64,000 bases of DNA, taken from Pseudomonadota bacterium. GTDB lineage: Bacteria > Pseudomonadota > Alphaproteobacteria > Dongiales > Dongiaceae. Below are positions 26,650-36,368 of the stretch, one piece after another. The first letter of the stretch is position 1. Each line of letters begins with the position of its first letter. The position numbers and the translations under genes were made by a program. A model generated the notes under the pieces. That model saw nothing but the letters and a program-made list of their open reading frames with translations, was not told where the DNA came from and did no database searches. The DNA lies in assembly GCA_016183985.1 (NCBI GenBank), contig JACPDN010000001.1:62001-126000 (forward strand), given 5' to 3'.

Positions 26650-27570
26650 ATGATCAAAACACCTAAGCATTTCCTCGATCTCGACGTCATGTCGGCGGCC
26701 GATTTGCGGCGCATCATTGACGTATCGAAGGCCGTCAAGGCCAAGAACTTCCCCGGCGGCAACGCGAAGCCCTTTGCCGACAAGAAGCTCGCCATGATCT
26801 TCGAGAAGCCCTCGACCCGCACCCGCGTCTCCTTCGAGATCGGCATGAAGAGCCTCGGCGGCGAAGTCGTCGTGCTCGAGCGGGAAAGCTCGCAATTGGG
26901 TCGTGGTGAAACCGTGGCCGATACCGCCCGCGTGCTGTCGCGCTATGTCGACTGCATCATGGTACGCACCACCAAGGAATCGAAGCTGATGGAGCTGGCC
27001 GAATACGCCACCGTGCCGGTCATCAACGGCCTCACCGACCGCACCCATCCCTGCCAGCTGATGGCGGATGTGATGACCTTCGAAGAACATCTGGGACCGA
27101 TCCAGGGCCGGCGCATCACCTGGTCGGGTGATGGCAACAACATGGCGACCAGCTGGATCCATGCCGCCGTGCGTTTCGATTTCGAGCTCAACATCGCCTG
27201 CCCGGCGAACCTCGCCCCGCCGCGCGATGTCATCAACTGGGCACATGAAAATGGCGGCAAGGTGAAGATCTCCGACAATCCGCAGGAAGCCGCCAAGGGC
27301 AGCGATTGCATCGTCACCGACACCTGGGTCTCGATGGGCGACGCCGACACCTTCGACCGCACCGAGCAGCTACGCCGCTTCCAGGTCGATGAAAAGCTGA
27401 TGAGCCTGGCCAACCCCAAGGCCATCTTCATGCACTGCCTGCCGGCCCATCGCGGAGACGAAATGACGGCGGCAGTCATCGACGGTCCGCAATCGGTGGT
27501 GTGGGACGAGGCGGAGAACCGTCTCCACGCCCAGCAGGGGATTCTTTATTGGTGCCTTGGCCTGCTTTAA
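26650..27570 (+). CDS. argF: Ornithine carbamoyltransferase
   Basis: It forms citrulline from ornithine and carbamoyl phosphate. The 306-residue protein has the carbamoyl-phosphate loop STRTR (55-59), HPCQ (133-136) and [10 protein letters not shown] near the C-terminus. Start ATG 26650 is chosen; GTG 26641, overlapping the argD stop, is also in frame. It is the second gene of argD-argF-hslO. Confidence 0.96.
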   Translation: MIKTPKHFLDLDVMSAADLRRIIDVSKAVKAKNFPGGNAKPFADKKLAMIFEKPSTRTRVSFEIGMKSLGGEVVVLERESSQLGRGETVADTARVLSRYVDCIMVRTTKESKLMELAEYATVPVINGLTDRTHPCQLMADVMTFEEHLGPIQGRRITWSGDGNNMATSWIHAAVRFDFELNIACPANLAPPRDVINWAHENGGKVKISDNPQEAAKGSDCIVTDTWVSMGDADTFDRTEQLRRFQVDEKLMSLANPKAIFMHCLPAHRGDEMTAAVIDGPQSVVWDEAENRLHAQQGILYWCLGLL

Positions 27571-27571
27571 T

Positions 27572-28555
27572 ATGACGGGCATGGAAACCAGTCGCATCAC
27601 CCCACCCATCAGCGATTTCGTTCAACCATTCCAGATCGAGGGGCACGGCGTCCGCGGACGCCTCGTGCGCCTTGATGGCGTGGCGAGCGAGATCGTGGCC
27701 AAGCACGCCTATCCGGAACCGGTGGCGCATCTCCTCACCGAGATGATGGCGCTGGCTGCCATTCTGGCCGCGACCTTGAAGTATGAGGGCGTCTTCACCC
27801 TGCAGGCGAAAGGCAACGGCGCCGTGCGCGTGCTGGTGGCCGATGTTACTTCAGGGGGCGCCGTGCGCGGCTATGCCCAATTCGATGCAGAGGCCGTCGC
27901 TGCGATCCCGGCCGCTTCAGCCAATCTCATGCGTCTCACCGGCGGCGGCTATCTGGCCTTTACCGTCGATCAGGGCGAACACGCCGAACGCTATCAGGGC
28001 ATCGTCGAGCTGGAAGGGTCGAGCCTGGTCGAGTGCATCCACCATTACTTCCAGCAATCCGAACAGCTGCAGGCGGCGTTCAAGCTGGCGATCGAGCATC
28101 ACCCCGGCGGCTGGCGTGCCGGCGCCATCATGCTGCAGCGTCTGCCGTCCCATGGCGGTCATTCCGCTGGCTGGACCCCGGACGGATCGAAGCCTCATGA
28201 CTGGCAAGGCGGCGAGAGCGTCGCTGACATGGATGGCGAGGAAGCCGAGGATGCCTGGCGCCGTGCCGTGGTATTGATGGCAAGCGCCCAGGACAAGGAA
28301 TTGTTGGGCCCGGAAATCGGCATCAACGATCTGCTCTATCGCCTGTTCCACGAAGACGGTGTTCGCGTCTTCACCGGTCACGACTTGAGGGCGCAGTGCC
28401 GTTGTTCGCGCCACCGTGTCGAGAATGTGTTGAAATCTCTGGGCACGGACGAGCTACAAGAGCTTGCCATCGACGGCACCCTCGTCGTCACCTGCGAATT
28501 CTGCAACAACGAGTACCGCTTTACACTCGGCGACGTGATGCCCATGGCCGATTGA
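27572..28555 (+). CDS. hslO: Redox-regulated chaperone Hsp33
   Basis: Hsp33 is a holdase switched on by oxidation of a zinc centre. The 327-residue protein has the N-terminal alpha/beta domain (GRLVRLDG, KGNGAVRVLVAD, TGGGYLAFTVDQG) and the C-terminal redox switch CRCS and CEFC, two CxC/CxxC pairs about 31 residues apart. ATG 27572 directly follows the argF stop; ATG 27581 is an alternative. argF-hslO linkage is common in alphaproteobacteria. Confidence 0.95.
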   Translation: MTGMETSRITPPISDFVQPFQIEGHGVRGRLVRLDGVASEIVAKHAYPEPVAHLLTEMMALAAILAATLKYEGVFTLQAKGNGAVRVLVADVTSGGAVRGYAQFDAEAVAAIPAASANLMRLTGGGYLAFTVDQGEHAERYQGIVELEGSSLVECIHHYFQQSEQLQAAFKLAIEHHPGGWRAGAIMLQRLPSHGGHSAGWTPDGSKPHDWQGGESVADMDGEEAEDAWRRAVVLMASAQDKELLGPEIGINDLLYRLFHEDGVRVFTGHDLRAQCRCSRHRVENVLKSLGTDELQELAIDGTLVVTCEFCNNEYRFTLGDVMPMAD

Positions 28556-28714
28556 GAGATTGTCCGGCCGGAACCAATGTCCCGGCCTGAGAACTTCACC
28601 GCATCGGTGGGGAGATTGTTGCGCGCCTGCAAATCGGCGCGGCACCCGAGAGGCAAGGGCGGCAGATCGGCTGCCATCATCGGGGCGATGGCGTCGCACG
28701 ACGAACGTCCGAAT

Positions 28715-29236
28715 TCAATGCAGCGCGACCGAGGGCATGCGATGGGCCGTTTCGCCGGAAGCAGGTGCCGCTGCCGGCATGTGCAGCTGCTTTTCACTGA
28801 GAAGATGCGCAAAGCGATAGAGGGCGCGAAAGCCGATGCGGGCGGCAGCCGGCGGCACCCATTGGCGCAGCGCATCATAGGCGCCGAAGGCATTATCGGC
28901 CTGGGCGGCCGCGAGCGCTTCCTGGAACAGCATTTCATCGCTGCTGACCAGGCGGCATTTCATGCAACGGATGTCGATCTGTCGTGACGCCGAGGTTGCG
29001 ACGATCGTGAAAAGCTCGTCCAGCGCGGCCTCCGCAGCGGTGAGCTCAAAACGGCGAAAGGTATCGCCGCTCACCGTGGCGAAGCTTTGATCGAGTTTCA
29101 GGGCCGTCACCCAGGCGCGCGCCGCCCAGATGGCGAATTGCGCGGCAAAGGGCATGGTGTCGAGAACGCGCTCGCCGCCATCGACGGCCGTGCTGGTAGC
29201 AAGATCATGGGTGCAGGCATTGTCATTGGCCGCCAT
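28715..29236 (-). CDS. Conserved alphaproteobacterial hypothetical protein
   Basis: This 173-residue soluble protein begins MAANDN, a common start of small alphaproteobacterial proteins, and contains RQIDIRCMKCRLVSSDE with a CxxC that might bind metal, followed by helical repeats. An upstream in-frame start (29275) exists but MAANDN is preferred. It is divergent from the lipoprotein gene at 29451, with a perfect 21-bp palindrome between them. I do not know its function. The neighbouring 160 bp to hslO contains no gene. Confidence 0.6.
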   Translation of the reverse strand: MAANDNACTHDLATSTAVDGGERVLDTMPFAAQFAIWAARAWVTALKLDQSFATVSGDTFRRFELTAAEAALDELFTIVATSASRQIDIRCMKCRLVSSDEMLFQEALAAAQADNAFGAYDALRQWVPPAAARIGFRALYRFAHLLSEKQLHMPAAAPASGETAHRMPSVALH

Positions 29237-29299
29237 CGGCAGGTTTCCTCGTTCCGTCGCTCTTCCCCGTCGCAAAGAACCCTAGCCACCCCCAAGTCT

Positions 29300-29320
29300 A
29301 ATTGCAAATGATTTGCAATT
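29300..29320. promoter_or_regulatory. Perfect 21-bp palindrome, Fur/Mur-like box
   Basis: The arms AATTGCAAAT and ATTTGCAATT surround a central G with no mismatch. This matches the general form of alphaproteobacterial Fur/Mur boxes (TTGCAAAT-x-ATTTGCAA). It lies 64 bp upstream of the MAANDN gene and 131 bp upstream of the lipoprotein gene, so it could control either or both in response to iron or manganese. Confidence 0.6.
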
Positions 29321-29450
29321 GCATATTCATGCTGCATCTTGCCGCAGGCCCATCGTCCTGGCAGGGTCGCTGGCCTCCCTCTTCCGGAACGACCGCCCTA
29401 GATCGGCTGTTTCGGTTGGAATTTCATCATCCTACAGGGCCGCTGCCAGC

Positions 29451-30056
29451 ATGATCGCCGCCAAGAATTGCCTTCGAACCGCCTTCCTTGCCACCGCTTG
29501 TGCTGTCACCACGCTGCTTGGGGCCTGCAATACACCGCCCCAGCGCCAGCATTTCCCCGAGATCACCTTCCAGCACCTGCCGCCCATCAAGCTCGACGTG
29601 GCGCAGATCGAGATCGTCAGCACCTATCGCGCCGCCGAACACCCGGATGACAATGCCGCCGATTACCCGGAGAAGCCTGAGGTGCTGGCCGCCGAATGGG
29701 CGCGCGACCGGCTGAAGGCCGTGGGCGAACGCGGCCAGGCGACCTTTACCGTGGTCGAGGCACGCGCCGTGCGTGTGCCGTTGCCGCGCTCATCCGGAAT
29801 GAACGCGGCGCTGAAGACCGAGCAATCGGACCGCTTCGATCTTTCCATTACGGTGAAGCTCGAGGCGGGCAACCCGATTTCGGGAAAATCCGGTGCCGTG
29901 ACGGAAACGGTGACCCGGTCGCAGACTGTAGCGGAGGACATGACCCTCAATCAGCGCGAGGTGGTATTGTTCAACCTGCTCGACGTCGCGATGAAGGATC
30001 TGAACGCGCGGCTCGAAACCGGCATTCCGCAATATATGGCACCACTCATCCGCTAG
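29451..30056 (+). CDS. Putative lipoprotein
   Basis: The 201-residue product has a type II signal peptide: basic MIAAKNCLR, hydrophobic [13 protein letters not shown] and lipobox LGAC, so Cys would be lipidated and the protein anchored in the outer or inner membrane. The mature part is hydrophilic, with an acidic region ([19 protein letters not shown]) and a globular alpha/beta C-terminal half. No enzyme motif is seen. It is 11 bases before the pterin dehydratase gene and may be cotranscribed with it. Function unknown. Confidence 0.75.
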   Translation: MIAAKNCLRTAFLATACAVTTLLGACNTPPQRQHFPEITFQHLPPIKLDVAQIEIVSTYRAAEHPDDNAADYPEKPEVLAAEWARDRLKAVGERGQATFTVVEARAVRVPLPRSSGMNAALKTEQSDRFDLSITVKLEAGNPISGKSGAVTETVTRSQTVAEDMTLNQREVVLFNLLDVAMKDLNARLETGIPQYMAPLIR

Positions 30057-30067
30057 AGGAGCGTCAC

Positions 30068-30361
30068 ATGATCGCCAAACTGACCGACGCCGAACGTGTT
30101 GCCGCCTTTGCCGAACTCAGCGCCTGGCAGAACGTGGACGGCCGCGACGCCATCCAGCGCAGCTTCCGCTTCAAGGATTTCGTCGAGGCCTGGGGTTTCA
30201 TGAACCGCGTGGCACTGCTCGCGGAAAAGCAGGACCATCATCCCGAATGGTCCAACGTCTATAACCGCGTCGAGATCCTGCTCACCACCCATGACTGCAA
30301 GGGATTAAGCGCCCGCGACGTGAAACTCGCCGCCGCCATAGACGCGCTGGTCGAGAAGTAG
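30068..30361 (+). CDS. phhB: Pterin-4a-carbinolamine dehydratase
   Basis: It dehydrates 4a-hydroxytetrahydrobiopterin made by aromatic amino acid hydroxylases; bacterial copies may also be involved in pterin salvage. The 97-residue protein has the family length and the motif [18 protein letters not shown] with the conserved His pair. GAGGAGC precedes ATG 30068. No phenylalanine hydroxylase gene is in the window, but tyrosine catabolism genes lie at 57-60 kb. Confidence 0.93.
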   Translation: MIAKLTDAERVAAFAELSAWQNVDGRDAIQRSFRFKDFVEAWGFMNRVALLAEKQDHHPEWSNVYNRVEILLTTHDCKGLSARDVKLAAAIDALVEK

Positions 30362-30418
30362 AGACTTCTATTCCGTCTTGCACCATCGAGACCGCGAGCC
30401 CCCACCATTCTAGTCATC

Positions 30419-30928
30419 TCAACCCTGCCTCATCGGCAGGTCATGGGAGGAGAACAGGAAATCCTCCAGCGACAGGCAGCGGTCGACGCGGGTGCCGTCG
30501 GTTGTCATCGGCAGCATGGCGATTTCGCTGCGGCCATAGAGGCTGCGGGCGAGCGGCCAGGAATCGAGCCCGTAATGCGGCAGGCCCGTTTCGGAAACGC
30601 GGCGATAAGCGCGCGAATAGCGCTCGGTGACGTCCCAGCGCATCTCATCGAGATAGGCGCCGGTGAAATCGAGCTTGTTGAACTCGACCACACGCGTGCC
30701 AACCAGGCGATACCGTACACGAAAATTTTCGTCGATCTCGGTCAGCACGATATTGGGCAGCAGGTCCCTGATCGCGCCGGGATCGACATCGGCACGGAGT
30801 GGCACCTGGCGGTCGCCACAACAGCTTCGCCAGTAAGCGACCAGGCGCGGAATGCGGGTCGAGGTAATGACATCCGGCGAGGTAGTAAAATCCGGGAAGG
30901 TCACGGCCGCTTCATGCTCTCCTGCCAA
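30419..30928 (-). CDS. PAS domain protein (PAS_5 family)
   Basis: The 169-residue protein matches the stand-alone alphaproteobacterial PAS_5 family: RLVAYWRSCCGDRQVPLRAD, LLPNIVLTEIDENFRVRYRL and VGTRVVEFNKLDFTGAYLDE. It has no effector domain. Such proteins are thought to be small sensors, but their ligand is unknown. Divergent from the ASCH gene. Confidence 0.85.
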   Translation of the reverse strand: MAGEHEAAVTFPDFTTSPDVITSTRIPRLVAYWRSCCGDRQVPLRADVDPGAIRDLLPNIVLTEIDENFRVRYRLVGTRVVEFNKLDFTGAYLDEMRWDVTERYSRAYRRVSETGLPHYGLDSWPLARSLYGRSEIAMLPMTTDGTRVDRCLSLEDFLFSSHDLPMRQG

Positions 30929-31094
30929 AAAGGCGCATCATTCACCGCATTCTGCGGGCTGGGTTCGCCCAATATCCCCTTCCTGCGTCACCGTTCAAGC
31001 CTAGCATAAACGCAGCCGCCAAAGGCGGCTTAGTATTGACCGGACCAGCCGGCAGGGGTGAGATCGCTTACCTGCAAACCGAGTATCGATAGTC

Positions 31095-31580
31095 ATGGCC
31101 GATCACACCGAACAAGAAATGGCCCGGAATGCCTTTTGGGCCGATGCCCGGCGCCATGTGCCAACCTTGCCGGCAGAGACGGCGGCCGACATCTGGTTCT
31201 TTGGCGATGGTCCTGAGCTCGCGGTGGCCCTTGCCAACCTTGTTCTCAATGGTCCGAAGCGCGCGACGACGGGGCTGCTCGCGGAAATGCAGGCGGAAGG
31301 GCTGAAGCTTCCAGAGGCCGGTGGCTACAGTCTGGTGACGGATTATCACGGCGCGCCGCTCATGATCCTGCGTTCGACCCGCGTCAATATTCAGCCCTTC
31401 AACACTGTGGACGCCGATTTTGCGGCGGCCGAGGGCGAAGGCGATGGCAGCCTTGGCTATTGGCAGGCGGCCCATGAGCGCTATTTCAAGCGCAGCTGCG
31501 CCCGTCTTGGTATCGCCTGGCGCCCCGATCTCGATGTGATCTGCGAACGGTTTGAGCTTCTTTATCCCCCGCGGCGGTGA
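31095..31580 (+). CDS. ASCH domain protein
   Basis: The 161-residue protein has the typical ASCH (YqfB-like) features: WFFGDGPELAVALANLV with a following conserved Lys (GPKRATTGL), and the signature EGEGDGSLGYWQAAHERYF. ASCH proteins bind RNA or act as small amidohydrolases on modified cytidines (E. coli YqfB cleaves N4-acetylcytidine). It is a single gene next to an MFS carrier transcribed convergently. Confidence 0.85.
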   Translation: MADHTEQEMARNAFWADARRHVPTLPAETAADIWFFGDGPELAVALANLVLNGPKRATTGLLAEMQAEGLKLPEAGGYSLVTDYHGAPLMILRSTRVNIQPFNTVDADFAAAEGEGDGSLGYWQAAHERYFKRSCARLGIAWRPDLDVICERFELLYPPRR

Positions 31581-31605
31581 CGCCACGTCTTAAGTACCCG
31601 CAGCG

Positions 31606-32793
31606 TTAGAGGCTGCGCGGCAGCTTCAGAGCCAGAATGGCGCAGAAAAGGCCGAAGCAGCCATTGACCAGGAAGACCACCGGCAGCGGAAAGAAACTGA
31701 GCAGCACGGCAAAGACGGCAGGCGGAATGAGTGCCGCGGCATCGCGGTAGATGGTGAAGACCATGGTCATTTGCGGCCGCTCCCACCCGCGCACCGCACG
31801 CAGAAACGTGACGACGCAGACCGAATCGAGTGAGACAGACCCCACGGCCGAGACGATCAGCATGAGGCTCGCAAGATCCGGCTGGTCGCTGAACCAGACG
31901 AATGCGAAGGTCGAGGTGGCGGCCCACAGGAAAGCGCCGCTGATGAAGCGCCGCAACCCGATGCGCCGCCCGAGCCAGCCTAAGAATAGGCTGATGAAAA
32001 GCAGCCCGGTACAGGAAGCGATGAGATCGCCCGCCTCAACCGCGGGCTTTCCCGCCTGCACCAGGTAGATCGGCGCATAGGTAAAGAGCGTCACCCACCA
32101 CATCTCGCGCCCGAAATTGAGGATCCAGGCTAGTGCCAGGCGCTTCTGCTTGAAATAGCGTCCGATATTGCGCAGCGGCGTGAAGGCGCCACCGGCCATT
32201 GCGGGCGTCGGCGCCTGCAGATTGAGTGCACGGAAATAGATGAACAAGATCACTGCGGCTGCGATCGAAACGGCGAAAGGCAGCAGCGGCGAGATTTCAT
32301 AGAAGCGGATGCCGAGGAACGGCCCGCTGACCCAGGCGGTTGCCGAAAAGAACGTGCGCAACGGTTCCGATTTGGCAAGATCGCGCTTATCGATAAAGGC
32401 GGCGATGTAGATATTGAGGAGGCCAAGGAGCCCCGCCGCCGCCATCGCTCGCAGCATCCAACCCAGGCCAAACCCGGCGACATGCTGCGAGGCCATCAGC
32501 AGCGAGGCGACACCCAGCATGCTGATCACCAGCAGATAGCTGGCGCGCGGCCGCCAGCGATGAATGATGCTGGGCAGGACCAGCGCCATGCAGACACCAG
32601 CAATGCCGACAACGGTCACGGCGACGCTGACGTTGCGCGCCGAGCCTAGGAGATGCAGTGCCTCCAGCGGAATGACCGGCGCGATGATGGCCCGCGCGAT
32701 CGAATCCAGGGTGAAAAGGGTCGCAAAAAGCACCGGTCCCGGCCGCGTCACGGATGCGTACCAAGGGCGATCGGCGGCAAGGGCGATACTCAT
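31606..32793 (-). CDS. MFS transporter
   Basis: The 395-residue protein has about 12 TM helices (LFTLDSIARAIIAPVIPLEA, VAVTVVGIAGVCMALVLPSI, and on to the last pair VFAVLLSFFPLPVVFLVNG). No substrate-specific motif is obvious, so sugar, metabolite or drug export remain open. It lies 174 bp from the end of cobB on the same strand; a role with cobalamin is only a guess by position. Confidence 0.85.
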   Translation of the reverse strand: MSIALAADRPWYASVTRPGPVLFATLFTLDSIARAIIAPVIPLEALHLLGSARNVSVAVTVVGIAGVCMALVLPSIIHRWRPRASYLLVISMLGVASLLMASQHVAGFGLGWMLRAMAAAGLLGLLNIYIAAFIDKRDLAKSEPLRTFFSATAWVSGPFLGIRFYEISPLLPFAVSIAAAVILFIYFRALNLQAPTPAMAGGAFTPLRNIGRYFKQKRLALAWILNFGREMWWVTLFTYAPIYLVQAGKPAVEAGDLIASCTGLLFISLFLGWLGRRIGLRRFISGAFLWAATSTFAFVWFSDQPDLASLMLIVSAVGSVSLDSVCVVTFLRAVRGWERPQMTMVFTIYRDAAALIPPAVFAVLLSFFPLPVVFLVNGCFGLFCAILALKLPRSL

Positions 32794-32967
32794 GGGAGAC
32801 TGGCAGCTTCGGCGCGAGATATGGAGACCGCGCCATCATAGCGATTGGCGCAATCCGCGCGATGCACGCCTTTGCATAGCCGCTATCTGTCCAGAGACGA
32901 ACAGCCGTTTGCCTCGGGGCAAAAGTTTACGCGCCGCTAACCATAAGAAGCTCAGCACGCCAAGCCG

Positions 32968-34290
32968 TCAGTCGGCGACACGGTCGATGAGATGCATGAA
33001 GGAACCCATGACGCTGCCCACCCGGCGGCCGACGGCGCCGAGATCGCGCCCGCGCGCATCCTCCGCCGTAAAAAGCGCGGGTGCATCGCCTTCTTTGAGG
33101 ATGGTGGCGTAGTGGAATTCGTGGCCGCGCAGGACCGCACCCGCGCCACCGAAAGGCGTTGCCGCCAGCTGCCGCGCCGCGCGATAGCCCAGATGCAGCT
33201 TGCGGGCGGCAAAGCTGGTTTCGACCGGCAGCAGCCCCGCCATCTGGTGCCGCTCCCCCGCCGCATCGGTGAGATATGTGCCCAAGGTCATGTAGCCGCC
33301 GCATTCGCCATAGACGAAGGCCCGGCGCGTGGCAGCCTGGCGCAGGCCACCCAGGAAACGCTGGTTGCCGGCAAGCTTTCCGGCATAAAGCTCAGGGTAG
33401 CCGCCGGGCAGGAAAACGGCATCGGCATCCGCGCGCGGCGCCTCATCATTCAGGGGCGAGAAGGGCATGATCTCGGCTCCAGCCAGTGCCCATGCCTCGC
33501 GATGGAACGGATAGGTGAAGGCAAAGGCCGCATCATCGGCGAGCGCGATGCGTTGTCCCGGTGGCGCCAGCAAGGGCTCGAACGGCGATGATGCTGCCGG
33601 CAATTCAGCGGCCGCTGCGACAATGGCATCGAGATCGAAAGCGTCTGCAAAGCTCGCACGCGCGGCGGCCAAGAAATCTTTCAGCGCCGTCATCTCGCGC
33701 GCCTGCACGAGCCCCAGATGCCGCGAGGGGACTCTGAGGGCCGACACATGGGGCAGATAGCCAAAGACAGGAACGCCGGCTGCAGCGGCCGCATCGCGCA
33801 GGATCTCGCGATGCATCGCGCTGCCGACATTGTTGAAGATCACGCCGGCTACTCTGACGCCGGGATCATGCCGCACCAATCCCTCGATCACGGCACCGGC
33901 TGTCGCCCCCTGCCCCTTCGCGTTGATCACCAGCAGGATGGGCAGGCCAAGCTGCCGCGCCAACTGCGCCGACGAGCCATTCCGGTGCCGGTCGAGGCCC
34001 GGGACGCCATCGAACAGACCCATGACGCCTTCGACGATGAGGAGGTCGGCCCGTGCCGCCTGTCGCGCCGCCAGTGCCACAAGGCTTTCCGGCCGCATGC
34101 TCCAGATATCGAGGTTGAAGCAAGGCTTGGCCGTCGCCGCAGCATGGAATTCGGGATCGATATAGTCCGGCCCGGCCTTGCAGCCGGCCACGGCCACACC
34201 CTTTTCCCGCAGCAAGGAGAGGAGGCTCAGCGTGGTAAGGGTCTTGCCGCTGCCCGAGGACGGAGCGGCGATGACGAGGCCGCGCGCCAA
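32968..34290 (-). CDS. cobB: Cobyrinate a,c-diamide synthase
   Basis: This ATP-dependent glutamine amidotransferase amidates the a and c side chains of (hydrogeno)byrinate. The 440-residue protein has the P-loop APSSGSGKT near residues 9-17, the CKAGPDYIDP motif and the class I glutaminase Cys330 (YGECGGYMTLG). It sits 6 bases after cobA on the same strand. Confidence 0.96.
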   Translation of the reverse strand: MARGLVIAAPSSGSGKTLTTLSLLSLLREKGVAVAGCKAGPDYIDPEFHAAATAKPCFNLDIWSMRPESLVALAARQAARADLLIVEGVMGLFDGVPGLDRHRNGSSAQLARQLGLPILLVINAKGQGATAGAVIEGLVRHDPGVRVAGVIFNNVGSAMHREILRDAAAAAGVPVFGYLPHVSALRVPSRHLGLVQAREMTALKDFLAAARASFADAFDLDAIVAAAAELPAASSPFEPLLAPPGQRIALADDAAFAFTYPFHREAWALAGAEIMPFSPLNDEAPRADADAVFLPGGYPELYAGKLAGNQRFLGGLRQAATRRAFVYGECGGYMTLGTYLTDAAGERHQMAGLLPVETSFAARKLHLGYRAARQLAATPFGGAGAVLRGHEFHYATILKEGDAPALFTAEDARGRDLGAVGRRVGSVMGSFMHLIDRVAD

Positions 34291-34296
34291 GATGCT

Positions 34297-35136
34297 TCAG
34301 CCGGCCTGGTCGCGCTGGCGCTGGTGCAGCGGATCGGGCGTCAGCTTCCTTCCGCCGATGGCGCCCAGCCAATCCATCGCCGCGCGCAGTTTCACCACCT
34401 CACCGACCACCACCATGGCCGGTGGCTCGATGCCGGCTTGCGCCACATCGGCGGCGGCGCGGGAGAGGGTCGTTTCCAGCACGCGCTGCTCAGGCGTCGT
34501 CGCCTTGGCGATGACGGCGACAGCCGCGTTTGGATCGCGTCCGCCGGCAATAAGCCGTTCGGCGATGCGTTCGATATGCTTCAGCGCCATATAGAGCACG
34601 ATGACCGGCGCCCCCTTGGCAAGGGCCGCCCAATCGACCGAATCCGGCACCTCACCCGTCGCGTCATGGCCGGTGACGAAGGCCACCGCCGAGTTGCTGT
34701 CGCGATGGGTGACCGGGATGCCCGCATAGGCCAAGCCACCGATCCCCGCCGAGATGCCGGGGACGATCCGGAACGGAATGCCATTCTCGACCAGTGTCAG
34801 CGCCTCTTCACCACCGCGGCCGAAGACGAAGGGATCGCCGCCTTTGAGCCGCAGCACGCGCTTGCCTTCGCGCGCCAATTGAACCAGGCGCAGCGAAATA
34901 TCCGGCTGTTTCGCGGACGGCTTGCCACCACGCTTGCCGGCGTATTCCAGCACCGCGCCGGGGCGGGCCAGGTCCAGGATCGATTTGTCGACCAGGGCGT
35001 CATAGACGATGACGTCGGCCGAACCCAACCCTTTGACCGCCAGCATGGTAAGGAGGCCCGGATCGCCAGGACCGGCGCCGGTCAGCCAAACCCAGCCGGC
35101 TTCGATATCCGGCAATGTCGCAAACAGCTTATTCAT
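34297..35136 (-). CDS. cobA: Uroporphyrinogen-III C-methyltransferase
   Basis: CobA uses two SAM to make precorrin-2, the first committed step to cobalamin and siroheme. The 279-residue protein has WLTGAGPGDPGLLT (SAM site) and RLKGGDPFVFGRGGEE. The frame is open upstream to 35478, overlapping cbiD, but MNKLF at 35136 is the sensible start. It forms a cobA-cobB unit divergent from cbiD with a 69-bp gap. Confidence 0.95.
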   Translation of the reverse strand: MNKLFATLPDIEAGWVWLTGAGPGDPGLLTMLAVKGLGSADVIVYDALVDKSILDLARPGAVLEYAGKRGGKPSAKQPDISLRLVQLAREGKRVLRLKGGDPFVFGRGGEEALTLVENGIPFRIVPGISAGIGGLAYAGIPVTHRDSNSAVAFVTGHDATGEVPDSVDWAALAKGAPVIVLYMALKHIERIAERLIAGGRDPNAAVAVIAKATTPEQRVLETTLSRAAADVAQAGIEPPAMVVVGEVVKLRAAMDWLGAIGGRKLTPDPLHQRQRDQAG

Positions 35137-35205
35137 GGCCGCTAAATTAGCGCAGGATCGCCCCGGCACTAGCCAGCAAAAGACATCGGCCCATAAAATA
35201 GCGTC

Positions 35206-36324
35206 ATGAACGACAAAAAAACGACAGATGCCTCCCCCCGCCGCCCGGAAGGGGCCTTGAGGCGCGGTTGGACCACTGGTTGCTGCGCTACCGCGGCTGC
35301 CAAGGCCGCTTTTTCCGCCCTTTTGAGCGGAAAATGGGCCGATTCGGTCACGATTACCCTGCCCAAGGGCGAGAAGCCGACCTTTCCGCTGCTGGAACCA
35401 GTCTCTGGCGAGGGTTTTGCCGAGGTTGGCATCATCAAGGATGCCGGCGACGACCCGGATGTGACCCATGGCGCCCATATCCGCGCCCGGTTACGCCGCC
35501 GCGAGCCCGGCAGCGGTATCGTGTTCAAGGCCGGCGAAGGTGTCGGCATGGTGACAAAGCCCGGCCTCCCCATTCCCCCGGGCGAACCCGCCATCAACCC
35601 TGGCCCCCGCGCCATGATCGAAGATGTGCTGCGGGAGGTGGCGGCGGCGCACGGCACCCATGCCGACGCCGAGGTGACGGTGAGCGTCATCGGTGGCGCC
35701 GAAATCGCCAAACAGACCTGGAATCCGCGCCTCGGCATTGTCGGCGGCATTTCCATTCTGGGGACGACGGGGATCGTGCATCCCTTTTCATGCTCGGCCT
35801 GGATCGCCTCGATCCACCGCGGCATCGATGTGATCCGTGCGGCAGGACAGGGCCATGCCGCCGCCTGCACCGGCTCAACGACTGAAAGGGCTGTAGCAGC
35901 GCGCCACGACCTGCCCGACTTCGCCTTCATCGACATGGGCGACTTTGCCGGCGGTGTCTTGAAATACCTGCGCCATCATCCGGTCGAACGTCTCACCCTT
36001 GCCGGCGGCTTTGCCAAAATGGCCAAGCTCGCCGAGGGTCATCTCGATCTCCATTCGGGAAGAAGCCAGGTCGATCTCGGACGCCTTGCCGAGCGCGCCA
36101 CGGCACTTGGCGGCGATGCCGATCTCGCCGCGGCGATCCGCGCCGGCAATACGGCGATGGAAGCATTGGAGCTTTGCACCAAGGCCCGCATCCCCATCGG
36201 CGGCGACATCGCGCGGGCGGCCCGGGATGTGGCGCTCACGGAATCGGACCATAAGATCGAGATCGAACTTCTGGTCTATGACCGCAAAGGCAATCTGGTC
36301 GGCGAGGCGCCGTTCAAGAAATAG
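35206..36324 (+). CDS. cbiD: Cobalt-precorrin-5B C1-methyltransferase
   Basis: CbiD places the C1 methyl in the anaerobic-type route. The 372-residue protein starts with the diagnostic RRGWTTGCCATAAAKAA and contains ILGTTGIVHPFSCSAW and GDFAGGVLKYLR. It stands as a single + strand gene among minus-strand cob genes. It occurs here together with CobN (aerobic-type chelatase) and CobE, so it probably replaces the aerobic CobF, which is absent from the window. Confidence 0.95.
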   Translation: MNDKKTTDASPRRPEGALRRGWTTGCCATAAAKAAFSALLSGKWADSVTITLPKGEKPTFPLLEPVSGEGFAEVGIIKDAGDDPDVTHGAHIRARLRRREPGSGIVFKAGEGVGMVTKPGLPIPPGEPAINPGPRAMIEDVLREVAAAHGTHADAEVTVSVIGGAEIAKQTWNPRLGIVGGISILGTTGIVHPFSCSAWIASIHRGIDVIRAAGQGHAAACTGSTTERAVAARHDLPDFAFIDMGDFAGGVLKYLRHHPVERLTLAGGFAKMAKLAEGHLDLHSGRSQVDLGRLAERATALGGDADLAAAIRAGNTAMEALELCTKARIPIGGDIARAARDVALTESDHKIEIELLVYDRKGNLVGEAPFKK

Positions 36325-36352
36325 GCCCGGCGACGCGACAACGCCGCCGGGC
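36325..36352. terminator. Hairpin between convergent genes
   Basis: GCCCGGCG and CGCCGGGC (8-bp perfect arms, 12-base loop) lie just after the cbiD stop and before the convergent gene ending at 36369. No T-run on the + strand, so termination strength is unclear. Confidence 0.45.
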
Positions 36353-36368
36353 ATGCAACAATACGAAA

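Noticed and set aside
31015-31029. GCCGCC-AAA-GGCGGC hairpin between the PAS and ASCH genes as a terminator
   Set aside because: It lies between divergent genes and lacks a T-run, so no transcript should end there.
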